This document shows positions 9,388 to 18,266 of a stretch of 64,000 nt of DNA, one piece after another. Every line of letters begins with the position of its first letter. Position 1 is the first letter of the stretch. Source of the stretch: Lachnospiraceae bacterium (lineage in GTDB: Bacteria > Bacillota > Clostridia > Lachnospirales > Lachnospiraceae); NCBI GenBank assembly GCA_910575275.1, contig CAJTEE010000002.1, forward strand, positions 372,001-436,000, written 5' to 3'. The notes under the pieces are model-generated. The model was not told where the DNA came from. It saw nothing but the letters and a program-made list of their open reading frames with translations, and made no database searches. The translations under genes and the position numbers were made by a program.

Positions 9388-9410
9388 CAGCTTTTAGACC
9401 CCGTTTCGGC

Positions 9411-9466
9411 GCTGCCGGACGAGCGCCGCCAGCATTTGTCCGGCAGCCAAGAGAAGCGAGGTCACT
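9411..9466 (+). repeat. Perfect 10-bp inverted repeat plus GAAGYGAGGTCACT motif
   Basis: Arms GCTGCCGGAC (9411-9420) and GTCCGGCAGC (9438-9447) are followed by GAAGCGAGGTCACT (9453-9466). The same 14-base motif, also right after a hairpin, occurs in the two UGAC-hairpin elements at 20897 and 36848. No T-run follows, so this is not a plain terminator. It lies between the thiolase and CoA-transferase genes. Confidence 0.5.
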
Positions 9467-9493
9467 TACAGCAAAAAAGAGAGGAGTTTTGAA

Positions 9494-10678
9494 ATGGCAG
9501 GAGTGTTAGAAGGAATCCGTGTCCTGGATCTGGGACGTGTCCTGGCGGCGCCCTACGCGGCCGCGCTGTTCGGCGATATGGGGGCCGAAGTCATCAAGAT
9601 CGAGCAGCCCGGGCGCGGAGACGACAGCCGTGGGTTTGCGCCCATGAAGGATGGGGTAAGCTGTTATTATAAAAATTTCAATCGAAGCAAACGGGGAATC
9701 ACCCTGAATTTGAAAGAGGGAAAGGAAATTTTCCTGGAACTGGTCAAAAAAGCCGACGTTGTCATCGAAAATTTCCGTCCGGGCACGATGGAGAAGCTGG
9801 GTCTGGGCTATGAGGATTTAAAAAAGGTGAATCCGGGCCTGATCTATGGTTCTATCTCCGGCTTTGGAGCAACAGGACCGTATAAACACAGGGCCGGCTA
9901 CGATACGATGTCCCAGGCCTGGAGCGGTGTGATGAGCATCACCGGCTGGCCGGAGAATGACCCGGTCCGCTGCGGCGCTTCCTTTGGCGATGTGATGGGG
10001 AGCCTGCATCTCGTGATCGGGATCCTGGCGGCGTTACGTTACCGGGATCGGACGGGGAAAGGGCAGATGATTGATATTTCTTTGACGGATGGCTGTGTGG
10101 TCGCGGCGCAGAGCATGATTCAGGTGTATTTGGCGACCGGAAAGGTTCCGTTAAAAAACGGCAACCGCTATACCTCCTCCGCGCCGGGCGGCGGCTACCA
10201 CACAAAGGATGGTTATTGCGTCATCAACGGCAGCGCGCCAAAATTCTGGGCGATGTTGTGTGAGATCATGGGGAAACCAGAGCTTATGGAGGATGAACGC
10301 TTTAAAACCAACGCGCTGCGCGTGCAGAACCGGGAGGAACTGGATCCGATTGTGGAGGCGTGGACGATGACGATGACGACCGATGAGGTGATCGATACAC
10401 TGCTTCCGAAGGGCTTCGCCTGTGCGCCGATCCTGAACCTGGATCAGGTGGTTGCCAACGAGCAGATTGGCGGGGCGCGGAACATGTTCCCTGAGATCGA
10501 CGACCCGGAGGTGGGGAAGATGCGCTTTACGAATTCCGCCATCAAGATGACGACGGGCGGCCCCGAGATCCGTTGTCCTGCCCCGACACTGGGGCAGCAT
10601 AACGAGGAGGTGTATGCGTCGTGGCTGGGCTATGGGTCCGAGCGGCTTATCGAGCTTAGAGAGCAGGGCGTGATATAG
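9494..10678 (+). CDS. CaiB/BaiF family type III CoA-transferase (first copy)
   Basis: A 394-residue formyl-CoA/carnitine-CoA transferase-like enzyme that moves CoA between carboxylic acids in the cytoplasm. The N-terminal VLDLGRVLAAPYAA and GAEVIKIEQPGRGD blocks are typical, and the likely catalytic Asp lies in ASFGDVMGS, matching the family's Asp169 position. A strong GAGGAG site precedes the ATG. It is a paralogue of the gene at 13654. Together they imply either two substrates or a donor/acceptor relay in this island. Alternative names such as racemase in this family cannot be excluded. Confidence 0.88.
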   Translation: MAGVLEGIRVLDLGRVLAAPYAAALFGDMGAEVIKIEQPGRGDDSRGFAPMKDGVSCYYKNFNRSKRGITLNLKEGKEIFLELVKKADVVIENFRPGTMEKLGLGYEDLKKVNPGLIYGSISGFGATGPYKHRAGYDTMSQAWSGVMSITGWPENDPVRCGASFGDVMGSLHLVIGILAALRYRDRTGKGQMIDISLTDGCVVAAQSMIQVYLATGKVPLKNGNRYTSSAPGGGYHTKDGYCVINGSAPKFWAMLCEIMGKPELMEDERFKTNALRVQNREELDPIVEAWTMTMTTDEVIDTLLPKGFACAPILNLDQVVANEQIGGARNMFPEIDDPEVGKMRFTNSAIKMTTGGPEIRCPAPTLGQHNEEVYASWLGYGSERLIELREQGVI

Positions 10679-10768
10679 GATTATCTTGCGGAAATTCCAG
10701 TGAATTCAGCGTTCATCGTTTTTGCAAGACAGTATCTGGTTACTTTCTGGGGGAAAGGAGAAAGAAAA

Positions 10769-12235
10769 ATGGAGAAAAGAACGAAAAACGAAAGGAATCG
10801 GAAGATCAAAAAGCCAAGCTTTGTGTTTGCGTGCACGACTCTGATTGCCCTCATCCTTTTGATTATCATCGGTACAAAAGGGATTGAGGTGATCGGGCTG
10901 AAGGGATTGAATGTAGATCTTCGTCTGATGTTTTTTATCGCCTGGCTGCCTGCGATCGGGGTGAGCTGGTATCTCGGCCACGGCTATAAGGAGATCGAAA
11001 ATTCGGCAGTGGACACGATCCGCTCCGGAATCCAGCCGGCAGTGATCCTTTTGGTGGTAGGCGGCATGACCTCTGCCTGGATCGTCTCCGGGACGGTTCC
11101 GACTCTGATTTATTATGGCCTGAAGATCGTGAATCCGCACATGTTCCTGCCAATCGTCCTGGTGATCAGCTCCGTAACTTCGCTGTTTACCGGGACCTCC
11201 TGGGGGACCATCGGTACGGTCGGCCTCGCCATGGTGGGAATCGGTATGGGCATGGATATGAACATCGGCTTGGTGATCGGCGCCGTGGTCAGCGGGGCGT
11301 ATTTCGGAGATAAGATGTCCCCGATTTCGGATACAACAGTGATGTCCTCCGCTCTGGCAGGTGTTCCGGTCATGAAACATATAAAACATATGCTCTGGAC
11401 CGTTGTACCGGGGTATGCTGTCACCTTTCTTCTTTTCCTGTTCCTAGGAATCCAAAATGCCAACGCGACGATCGACTATGGGACGGTAAACGGTACAATG
11501 GCGGCCATGGCGGCAAACTTTAAGCTTGGTTTTGTCACACTGCTGCCGATGATTCTCTTATTTTACCTGTTGGCGACCGGAAAGCCCTCGATCCCTTCCA
11601 TCCTGGGCGCGGGACTATTTGGCGCTCTGATTGCCATCGTGTATCAGGGGCAGAGCGCGGGAGACGTCCTGAATATCATGTATAAGGGATATACGATCGA
11701 ATCCGGAGACGCCTTTGTGGATACGATCTTAAGTAGAGGGGGCTTTACCAGTATGCGGGATTTCACGAATGTGATGCTGGGCTCCTTTGGCTTTGCGGGC
11801 ATTTTAAAGGGAGCCGGTATCCTGGATGCTTTTATCCGCCCGATCTGTGAAAAGGTGAAAACGACTCTGGGCGCCACGGCTGCCTGTCTTGTGGTGGAGG
11901 TGTGTGCGCTGGCGACCGGCTCGACACAGAGCTTTGCCAATGTCATGACGGGTACGCTGGTTTCTCCGTTGTATAAGCAGCTTCGGTTAAAGCCGGAAAA
12001 CATGTCCCGGGCCATGGAGGATTTCGGGACGCAGGGAGCGATTCTGATTCCTTGGGGAGTCAACGCCCTGTATGTGGCCGGCATGTACGGAGTGGAACCG
12101 ATAGTATTTATTCCGTTCTGCTTCCTCAATATCCTGGTGCCGGTTATTTCCCTGATTTACGGCGCTACAGGCTTTGCGATGACAAAATATGGGGAGAGTG
12201 AGGAAATTCCGGAGGGCGCGTATCCGATGGCGTAA
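10769..12235 (+). CDS. nhaC: NhaC-family Na+/H+ antiporter-like transporter
   Basis: A 488-residue polytopic membrane protein of the NhaC/IT superfamily. It has about 11-12 hydrophobic segments and the typical blocks SVTSLFTGTSWGTIGTVG (spanning two short stretches) and GAYFGDKMSPISDTT. The ATG at 10769 follows GGGGAAAGGAGA; an in-frame ATG at 10700 lacks a site. In catabolic clusters NhaC members often exchange an organic anion or keep the sodium gradient that drives TRAP uptake. Either role is possible here. Confidence 0.85.
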   Translation: MEKRTKNERNRKIKKPSFVFACTTLIALILLIIIGTKGIEVIGLKGLNVDLRLMFFIAWLPAIGVSWYLGHGYKEIENSAVDTIRSGIQPAVILLVVGGMTSAWIVSGTVPTLIYYGLKIVNPHMFLPIVLVISSVTSLFTGTSWGTIGTVGLAMVGIGMGMDMNIGLVIGAVVSGAYFGDKMSPISDTTVMSSALAGVPVMKHIKHMLWTVVPGYAVTFLLFLFLGIQNANATIDYGTVNGTMAAMAANFKLGFVTLLPMILLFYLLATGKPSIPSILGAGLFGALIAIVYQGQSAGDVLNIMYKGYTIESGDAFVDTILSRGGFTSMRDFTNVMLGSFGFAGILKGAGILDAFIRPICEKVKTTLGATAACLVVEVCALATGSTQSFANVMTGTLVSPLYKQLRLKPENMSRAMEDFGTQGAILIPWGVNALYVAGMYGVEPIVFIPFCFLNILVPVISLIYGATGFAMTKYGESEEIPEGAYPMA

Positions 12236-12413
12236 GTTCTATATAGCCCCTCCGGGGGATGCGAACGGTACAGGAAACGACAGGAAAAAAGGACAGGGCT
12301 GCCTGATTGGGGAGGCCCTGTTCCGGCAGGGAGGGAAATACAGGAGTACTCCCGAAATCCCGGGCGCAAAGAGCCGCCTGGAATGCTTGCTATGAAAAAG
12401 GAGGAATGAACAC

Positions 12414-12806
12414 ATGACAGCACTGGAACGTCTTGAAAAATTTGAGCGTTTGAAGGAGTTAATCAACGGCCCGGAGGCCGAGGAGTTTAAGAATTATTGG
12501 GATGGGCGTTTTTTTACGGGGGACATGACGTTTTTATTTGACGGAACGCCGTATAATCTGTATTTTTACAAAGGTACGCTGGTTGATGTGGAGCTTGGGA
12601 AGCCGGTGAACGGGTACTATGTGGGAATCTCCGGTGACGAGGAGCAGTGGCAGGAGTTTTTTACGAAGCGGAATTTCCAGCTCGCGATCTCGGTGAAGCA
12701 CAACGAGAGGCCGTTCGAGCAGCTCGGGAGCGCGTTGGCAAACCGGCAGAACAATACGGTGGTGGCGCAGGTGATGCGGCTCATCGCGAAGGCGTTTTGT
12801 GAATGA
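12414..12806 (+). CDS. Small hypothetical protein, possibly SCP2-like
   Basis: A 130-residue soluble protein without a signal peptide, with a GGAGG site before its ATG. The pattern (FDGTPYNLYFYKG, then GYYVGISGDEEQWQEFF, then a helical C-terminus with LGSALANRQN) recalls sterol-carrier-protein-2 lipid or acyl-CoA binding domains, but the match is by eye only. It sits between the NhaC antiporter and an alpha/beta hydrolase inside the island, so an acyl-CoA binding or accessory role would fit. The 178 bases before it hold a GC hairpin (CAGGGC/GCCCTG) and no gene. Confidence 0.5.
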   Translation: MTALERLEKFERLKELINGPEAEEFKNYWDGRFFTGDMTFLFDGTPYNLYFYKGTLVDVELGKPVNGYYVGISGDEEQWQEFFTKRNFQLAISVKHNERPFEQLGSALANRQNNTVVAQVMRLIAKAFCE

Positions 12807-12825
12807 GGAGAGGAGGAAGAAAGAG

Positions 12826-13647
12826 ATGGCAATCACAGGCGGATATATCGTGGTAAACGGAATCAAAACATATTATGAGACGAATAACGGGCCGAAAAAC
12901 CCGAAGGGGACGATAATCGCTCTGCACACGGCCGGACGGGAGACCAGGCAATACCATGGCATGATGGAGCTGTGGGAGGATAAATTTACGGTGATCACCT
13001 TTGACATGCCGGCCCATGGAAAGAGTTGGCCGCTGCCGGGAAACGTGGGAATCACGGATTACCGGGAGTACGGGAAATTTATCTGGGATTTCATCCAGGC
13101 GATGGGGATCGACGACCCGATCGTAATCGGCTGCTCGGTCGCCGGCAACATGGTCTACTATGTGGCGGAGCATTATCCGGTCAAGGCGATAGTGGCCATG
13201 CAGGGCTCCCCGTGTATTAAGGCGATGGGCACCTCCTACGGGGCGACGGTAAACCTCCTGGACAACCCGTATGTGAGCTGCCAGCATTCCCACTGGGATT
13301 TTTCGGAGAGCCTGATCGGGAAAAAATGCCCACAGGAGGCCCACGATTTCATCATGTGGGGCGTATGCCAGGAGTGCGGCCGCGCGAAGCAGGCGGATCT
13401 GTCCATTTACAACAATTATGACGTGACGGCAGAGCTCAAGGACATTATCTGCCCATGTCTTTTGATCCGCGGTGAGGACGACTGGAATGTGCCGGAGCAT
13501 TACTACCATACGGCGATGAAGGGGCTTGTCAATGCGAAGAAGGTTCGCTTTAAATCGATTCCGGGCTACGGCCATTTTATCATGGTGGAGGCCCCGGAGG
13601 TCATCTGCGGTTTGATCGAGGAATTTTTAGAGGAATGTGAGGCGTGA
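12826..13647 (+). CDS. Alpha/beta hydrolase (intact triad)
   Basis: A 273-residue alpha/beta hydrolase. The nucleophile elbow is GCSVAG with S104, the acid is in GEDDWNVP and the histidine in GYGHFI, so a full Ser-Asp-His triad is visible. No signal peptide, hence cytoplasmic. ATG 12826 follows GAGGAGGAAGAAAGAG; an ATG at 12799 overlapping the upstream gene lacks spacing. It is six bases from a CoA-transferase gene. A thioesterase, C-C hydrolase or ester hydrolase acting on an intermediate of the island is plausible; substrate unknown. Confidence 0.82.
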   Translation: MAITGGYIVVNGIKTYYETNNGPKNPKGTIIALHTAGRETRQYHGMMELWEDKFTVITFDMPAHGKSWPLPGNVGITDYREYGKFIWDFIQAMGIDDPIVIGCSVAGNMVYYVAEHYPVKAIVAMQGSPCIKAMGTSYGATVNLLDNPYVSCQHSHWDFSESLIGKKCPQEAHDFIMWGVCQECGRAKQADLSIYNNYDVTAELKDIICPCLLIRGEDDWNVPEHYYHTAMKGLVNAKKVRFKSIPGYGHFIMVEAPEVICGLIEEFLEECEA

Positions 13648-13653
13648 CAGGAC

Positions 13654-14856
13654 ATGGAGATGAAGAAGGGCTCGTCTCTTAAGGGGCTTAAGGTTCTGGA
13701 TCTGGGGCAAGTAATCGCGGGACCTCTGGCGGCCTCGATGTTAGCCGATATGGGAGCGGATGTCATCAAGATTGAGCAGCCGGGGAAGGGGGATCTTTCG
13801 CGGAACATGCTGCCGAAGAAGGATGGGATCAGCACATATTTTGTCATGTTCAACCGCGGGCAGAGGGGGATTACGTTAAATTTAAAGAGCGCGGAGGGGA
13901 AGGAGCTTCTGTTTACCATGATTGAGAGGGCGGATGTTCTCATCGAGAATTTCCGCCCCGGTGTCATGGCGCATCTGGGGCTCTCGTATGAGGAAGCCAG
14001 AAAGCGGAATCCCGGAATTGTGTACGCATCTGTTTCGGGCTATGGGCAGGAGGGCGTTTACGCGGACAGAGCCTGCTTTGACCCAGTGGCGCAGGCGATG
14101 AGCGGCATGATGAGTGTGACAGGGCCTGCGGATGGGGAGCAGGTGCGCTGCGGGGCTTCTATTTGTGACATATTGGCGGCGCAGAATGCGGTGATTGGAA
14201 TTTTGGCGGCACTGGCCCACAGGCAGACGTCGGGCATGGGGCAGTATATTGACGTGTCACTGGTTGATTCGGCGATTTTCGCGCTTTCGAGTATTAACCA
14301 GATTTATTTTACGACGGGGAAGGTTCCGAGAAATCTGGGTAATTTTTTTGAGGCGAGTGCGCCCGGGAATGCCTATCCGGTTAAGAGTGGGGAGAAGGTA
14401 ATGATCAGCGCCGGGCAGGCGAACGCGTGGCCGAAGTTTGTGCATGCTTTGGGGCATGATGAGTGGGTCGAGATAGAGGAGTTTAAGCGGGTGGATGATC
14501 GTGTGAGGAACCGGGCGATGCTGGATTCGATGATCGCCGGGGAGACGAGACGGTTTGAGAAGGAAGAGCTGATTGCGAGGCTGACAGAGGCGGGGATCGC
14601 GGCGGCGCCGGTTATGACAGTGGCGGATGTGGCGAATGACGCGCATTTTCGGGATGTGCGGGGGATGTACGCCGATGTGGAGCATCCGCAGGCGGGGACG
14701 GTGCGGATTACGAATCAGGCGGTACGGATGTCGGAGACGACGCCGTATGTGAGGGGATGTGCTCCGGTTTTGGGAGAGCATAACGGGGAGGTGTATAAGG
14801 AGTTTGGGCTTTCTGAGGCAGAGATTGAAGGGCTTCGGGAGCGAGATGTGATTTGA
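13654..14856 (+). CDS. CaiB/BaiF family type III CoA-transferase (second copy)
   Basis: A 400-residue paralogue of the 9494 gene with the same blocks (VLDLGQVIAGPLAA, ADVIKIEQPGKGD, ENFRPGVM). The likely catalytic Asp is in GASICDILAA, where the usual Gly-Asp has become Cys-Asp. The ribosome site is weak (ACAGGAC before the ATG), and coupling to the hydrolase six bases upstream may help translation. The two copies differ enough to suggest different substrates. From about 14000 onward the DNA is unusually G-rich with short repetitive codons compared with the first copy. Confidence 0.86.
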   Translation: MEMKKGSSLKGLKVLDLGQVIAGPLAASMLADMGADVIKIEQPGKGDLSRNMLPKKDGISTYFVMFNRGQRGITLNLKSAEGKELLFTMIERADVLIENFRPGVMAHLGLSYEEARKRNPGIVYASVSGYGQEGVYADRACFDPVAQAMSGMMSVTGPADGEQVRCGASICDILAAQNAVIGILAALAHRQTSGMGQYIDVSLVDSAIFALSSINQIYFTTGKVPRNLGNFFEASAPGNAYPVKSGEKVMISAGQANAWPKFVHALGHDEWVEIEEFKRVDDRVRNRAMLDSMIAGETRRFEKEELIARLTEAGIAAAPVMTVADVANDAHFRDVRGMYADVEHPQAGTVRITNQAVRMSETTPYVRGCAPVLGEHNGEVYKEFGLSEAEIEGLRERDVI

Positions 14857-15011
14857 AAGAATGGTCCGCCCCGGCCTCTGCTACGTTGTTTCGGGAGTGA
14901 GGAGGGAAAGTTCGATCTGTTTTTTTGAGGGAGGGGAAAGCAATTGTTGTAAAGATGTTGTAATGCTGACGCGAAAAGGTAGTAGGGAAAATATGGGAAG
15001 GAGAATGTGTG

Positions 15012-15884
15012 ATGATTCAGAAGGAGACGATGAAGGCGGCTGTCAAGGAGGTGTGGATCCGGAGTCTGACTGTTTTGCAGCCGGATGTGCTGGAGGCTTT
15101 GACGGGGGCCCTGGAGCGGGAGAGGAGTCCCAGGGGGAGAGAGTATCTGGGGATTATGATTGAGAATGCGAAAAGGGCGGCCGAGGGGCGGATGGTGATC
15201 TGCCAGGATACGGGGGTTCCGACGTTTTTTGTGCGGACGCCGCTGGATTTTCCGTTTGTGGAGAGTGTGCGGGAGACGTTTGATGAGGCTCTGCGGGAGC
15301 TGACGTGTGGGGAGTTTCCGATGCGGCCTATGGTGGTGAATCCTTTTACAAGGGAGGACCGAGGGGATAATACGGCGGCGCGGGTGCCGGTGATTCATAC
15401 GCGGCTGGATAACGGGATCGGGTATATGGAGATTATGGCGATGCCGAAGGGGGCCGGGTCGGGAATCTGGTCTGCGCTTAAAATGCTGCCGTCCACGGAG
15501 GGGATCGCGGGTGTGAAAAGGTTTGTGATTGATTCGGTTTTGAACGCGGGGGCGAATCCGTGTCCGCCGATTATCGTGGGCGTGGGCGTCGGGGGCCCGA
15601 TGGAGGAGGTTGCGCTGCTGGCGACGGAGGCGACGGTGCGGCCTTTGAATGAACGGAATCCGGATGCGGAGGCGGCCGCGCTGGAACGGGAGCTTATGGA
15701 GGCAATTAATGCGAGCGGGATCGGCCCGATGGGCATGGGCGGGGATACGACGGCTTTGGCGGTTCATGTGGAGTACGCTGGGACGCATCGGCCTTGGATG
15801 CCGGTCGCGGTGAATATAAACTGCTGGCCGGGGAGACGGGCGGTGTGCCGGGTCTATCGGGATGGGCGTGTGGAGCAGGTATAG
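15012..15884 (+). CDS. ttdA: Class I fumarase / L(+)-tartrate dehydratase, alpha subunit
   Basis: A 290-residue catalytic half of a [4Fe-4S] hydro-lyase that adds or removes water on a dicarboxylate. The three cluster cysteines are visible in CQDTGVP (C64), NPCPPI and NINCWPGRR. ATG 15012 is chosen because AAGGAGA at 14998-15004 lies 7 bases upstream; GTG 15009 is in frame. The loop usually read as KGGGSEN is PKGAGSGI here, so substrate choice may differ from fumarate. The beta subunit is 191 bases downstream, separated by a repeat element. About 155 bases before this gene hold no clear feature. Confidence 0.88.
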   Translation: MIQKETMKAAVKEVWIRSLTVLQPDVLEALTGALERERSPRGREYLGIMIENAKRAAEGRMVICQDTGVPTFFVRTPLDFPFVESVRETFDEALRELTCGEFPMRPMVVNPFTREDRGDNTAARVPVIHTRLDNGIGYMEIMAMPKGAGSGIWSALKMLPSTEGIAGVKRFVIDSVLNAGANPCPPIIVGVGVGGPMEEVALLATEATVRPLNERNPDAEAAALERELMEAINASGIGPMGMGGDTTALAVHVEYAGTHRPWMPVAVNINCWPGRRAVCRVYRDGRVEQV

Positions 15885-15930
15885 CAGGAGAGTCCGGCGA
15901 GGGACCAAAAAACGAAACGTTCGAGTGCGG

Positions 15931-16052
15931 GTCACAGTTCGTGGGAGATTTGGCTCAAATAAACACGGTGCAGTGGGCTGCGTTAAGTGAATTTGGGCCC
16001 AATATACCACGAAGTGGGGTGTGCAGATGCCGGGAATGGATTTTCAAACGCA
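15931..16052 (+). repeat. Foldback repeat, diverged copy of the 56871-57034 element
   Basis: Shares long blocks with the later element: GGGAGATTTGGC, GTGGGCTGCGTT, GTGCAGATG.CGGGAATG and a decayed terminal repeat (ATTTTCAAACGCA). Its inner arms TCGTGGGAGATTTGGC and GCCCAATATACCACGA can pair; the matching arms of the other copy are different in sequence but also pair, so pairing is kept by compensatory changes. It fills the gap between ttdA and ttdB. Confidence 0.75.
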
Positions 16053-16075
16053 TAGAGGAGATAAGGAGGAGGAAA

Positions 16076-16705
16076 ATGGCTAATATCGTGTATTTGCAGA
16101 TGCCGGTTTCCGAGGAGGAGATCCGGGCGCTCAGACTGGATGACATCGTGTATCTGTCCGGGGAGGCGTATTCGATGCTGTATGCGGATCATTATTCGCG
16201 GATCATGGAGGAGCTGAATACGGGAAGAAAGCTTCCGATGCGGTTTGAGGGGGGCGCGATTTACCATACGGGGACGATCTGGAGACGGACTGCAGAGGGC
16301 GGCTACGACCTGCGGGCGCTGGGGACGACGACGAGCTCCAAGTTTAATGCGCAGACGCCTGCGTTTATCGAGCGGACGGGGATCCGCATCGTTATGGGGA
16401 AGGGAGGTATGGACAGGGAGAATCTGGAGGCCATGAAGCGCTTCGGCTGTGTATACCTGGCTTTGGTCGGGGGATGCTCGGCGATTTATACCTCTCATGC
16501 CGAGATTGTGGACGAGTATTGGCCGGAGCTGATGCCGACCGATAATCAGCGGCTGAAATTCCGGCTGAAGGAGTTTGGCCCGCTGTTTGTGGCGATGGAT
16601 GCGCATGGAAACAGCTTCTATGAGCAGACGGCTGGGGAAACGGATCGGAGCCGTGAGGCGATTTATGAGAGGTTGGGAATCAAGACCGGAGGGAGAGACG
16701 TATGA
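16076..16705 (+). CDS. ttdB: Class I fumarase / L(+)-tartrate dehydratase, beta subunit
   Basis: A 209-residue partner of the alpha subunit, forming the swivel-like C-terminal domain of class I hydro-lyases. It shows GAIYHTGTIWRR, GTTTSSKFNAQTP and IVMGKGGM, all typical of TtdB/FumA C-terminal domains. The ATG follows AAGGAGGAGG; earlier in-frame codons run through the repeat and are rejected. Its stop overlaps the start of the next gene by 4 bases (ATGA). An E. coli-like tartrate role, a fumarase role, or hydration of a branched dicarboxylate are all possible. Confidence 0.87.
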   Translation: MANIVYLQMPVSEEEIRALRLDDIVYLSGEAYSMLYADHYSRIMEELNTGRKLPMRFEGGAIYHTGTIWRRTAEGGYDLRALGTTTSSKFNAQTPAFIERTGIRIVMGKGGMDRENLEAMKRFGCVYLALVGGCSAIYTSHAEIVDEYWPELMPTDNQRLKFRLKEFGPLFVAMDAHGNSFYEQTAGETDRSREAIYERLGIKTGGRDV

Positions 16706-17586
16706 GACGGGCGTATGTGGAAATCGGGACAGATCGGCTTCGGGCGTACGCAGGAATGCGGACAGAACAGAGCCGGCTGGCGGAAAAGCTTTGGGCGGGC
16801 CAGGCCCCGTTCCAGATGCATTACCGGATCGCGGGCCGCGGGGAGCGGATGCTGCTTCTTTTGCATATGTCGGGGAGCTCCTCGGACGAATTCGAGAGGG
16901 TCGGGGAGCTGCTGGCCCAAAAGGGATTTTTGGTGTATGCTCCGGATCTGCCTGGTTTTGGCATGTCGGATGCGCCTGCCTGTGTGCCGCCGGAGTATCT
17001 GACGATGGAAGAACATTGCGGGGTCCTCGCGGCTTTTATGGAGGCGGTGGGAATGCGCGCGGCATTCGTATACGGGAATATGGCGACGGCGAATCTGGCC
17101 GTACATCTGGCTGTGGATTTTCCCGACCGGGTCCGAGGGCTCATGCTGGCGCATCCGCTTTATACGCATGACGCAAAGCAGTACGCCGCGAAGCGCAGAC
17201 TGCCGGAGTATTCCGTCATATCCCCGCAGACGGACGGGAGCCATCTGGCGACGCTCTGGGAGCGGTCGGCGAAATACGGCGCGTCGGCCGGGGCCGCGGA
17301 TGGGAGATGTGTGTGCCTGCATCTGGCGGGGATCTACGGAGAGACGCTTCATTGGGCGCTTTTTGAGGATCGGAAGTTTGCCGGGTATCTGGAGCGTGTC
17401 GCCGTTCCCGCGGTCGTCATCGGCTACGGCGGGCTGGGCGTCTGCAGGCTGCAGAGGGAGGCGGCTGAACAGATTCGGGGCGGCCGCTTTGACCTCTATG
17501 AGGAGGGGACGCCCTATATCGCTAGAGAGGAGCCGTGGGCTGTCGCGGATATGGTTGAGAAGTACTTTGGGAGGAGTCACGGATGA
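16702..17586 (+). CDS. Alpha/beta hydrolase-fold protein lacking the serine nucleophile
   Basis: A 294-residue protein with an alpha/beta hydrolase core: LLLLHMSGSSSDEF (oxyanion-hole region), YAPDLPGFGMSD, then the elbow. The elbow, normally G-x-S-x-G, reads GNMAT with M127 where the Ser should be, and no clear C-terminal catalytic His is seen (the matching stretch is EEGTPYIAREE). So it is probably not a serine hydrolase; it may use other chemistry, like some C-C lyases or perhydrolase relatives, or be a non-catalytic partner. Overlaps ttdB and the next gene by 4 bases each, so all three are translationally coupled. Confidence 0.75.
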   Translation: MRRAYVEIGTDRLRAYAGMRTEQSRLAEKLWAGQAPFQMHYRIAGRGERMLLLLHMSGSSSDEFERVGELLAQKGFLVYAPDLPGFGMSDAPACVPPEYLTMEEHCGVLAAFMEAVGMRAAFVYGNMATANLAVHLAVDFPDRVRGLMLAHPLYTHDAKQYAAKRRLPEYSVISPQTDGSHLATLWERSAKYGASAGAADGRCVCLHLAGIYGETLHWALFEDRKFAGYLERVAVPAVVIGYGGLGVCRLQREAAEQIRGGRFDLYEEGTPYIAREEPWAVADMVEKYFGRSHG

Positions 17587-18185
17587 ATGAAGTGATAAGG
17601 ACGATTTTGAAAAGACGGAGCATTCGTTCCTACCGGGATGAGCCGCTTGGGAACAAGGATCTGGAGACCCTCCTTCTTTGCGCGCTCTATGCCCCGACGG
17701 GAGGCAATTCACAGGGGAGCCGGTTTCTGGTGGTGCGGGATCCTAAGCTTCTCACAGAGCTGAATACGATTATCCGGGAGGAGCTTTTAAGTTTTACGGG
17801 AGAGATAAGTGGGATGCAGGGGCAGGGGATCCGTCGGGCGCAGGCGCCCGCCTATCATTTTCTGTATCATGCTCCCACGCTGATCGCGGCCGTCGCCCCG
17901 AGAGCGGATAAAAACAGCATGGCAAACTGCGCGGCAGGGCTGGCAACGATCATGCTGGCCGCTGTTTCTCTCGGAATCGGGACCTGCTGGAGCAATCAGC
18001 TTCGCTGGCTGACGGATTCCCGCCGCATCCGGACGTTTTTCGGGTCGCTCGGGCTTCGGGAAGACGAGGACTTTTACGGTGCGGTCGGAGCCGGGTATCC
18101 GGCGGCCGTTTTGGGGAGAGCGGCAGAGAGGCGGCCCGGGCGGATCGTCATTGACGGAGTACCCTCAGACGGAAAAGAGAGATAA
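17583..18185 (+). CDS. Nitroreductase-family flavoprotein
   Basis: A 200-residue FMN-dependent oxidoreductase. It has the opening RRSIRSYRDEPL (phosphate-binding arginines), PTGGNSQGSRFLVVRD, and GIGTCWSNQLRW in the C-terminal half. The stretch LGLREDEDFYGAVGAGYP is typical of the family end. It may reduce an enoyl, nitro or quinone group; in this operon an ene- or quinone-type reduction of a pathway intermediate would fit, but this is inference. The 81-base gap after it carries two copies of ATCGTCTGAG. Confidence 0.82.
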   Translation: MNEVIRTILKRRSIRSYRDEPLGNKDLETLLLCALYAPTGGNSQGSRFLVVRDPKLLTELNTIIREELLSFTGEISGMQGQGIRRAQAPAYHFLYHAPTLIAAVAPRADKNSMANCAAGLATIMLAAVSLGIGTCWSNQLRWLTDSRRIRTFFGSLGLREDEDFYGAVGAGYPAAVLGRAAERRPGRIVIDGVPSDGKER

Positions 18186-18266
18186 TGGCCCAAAGATCGT
18201 CTGAGCTGTCAGGGAGGTAACAGCCCGGGCATCGTCTGAGTCGTTATAAGGAAAGGGGAGCAAGAG

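Noticed and set aside
14715-16010. 431-codon minus-strand open frame
   Set aside because: Arg/His/Pro-rich shadow of ttdA and the repeat; the plus-strand frame holds the family motifs and ribosome site.
15794-16075. Upstream extension of ttdB by 94 codons
   Set aside because: It reads through the foldback repeat and overlaps ttdA; the ATG at 16076 has a strong GGAGG and gives the family's normal start.
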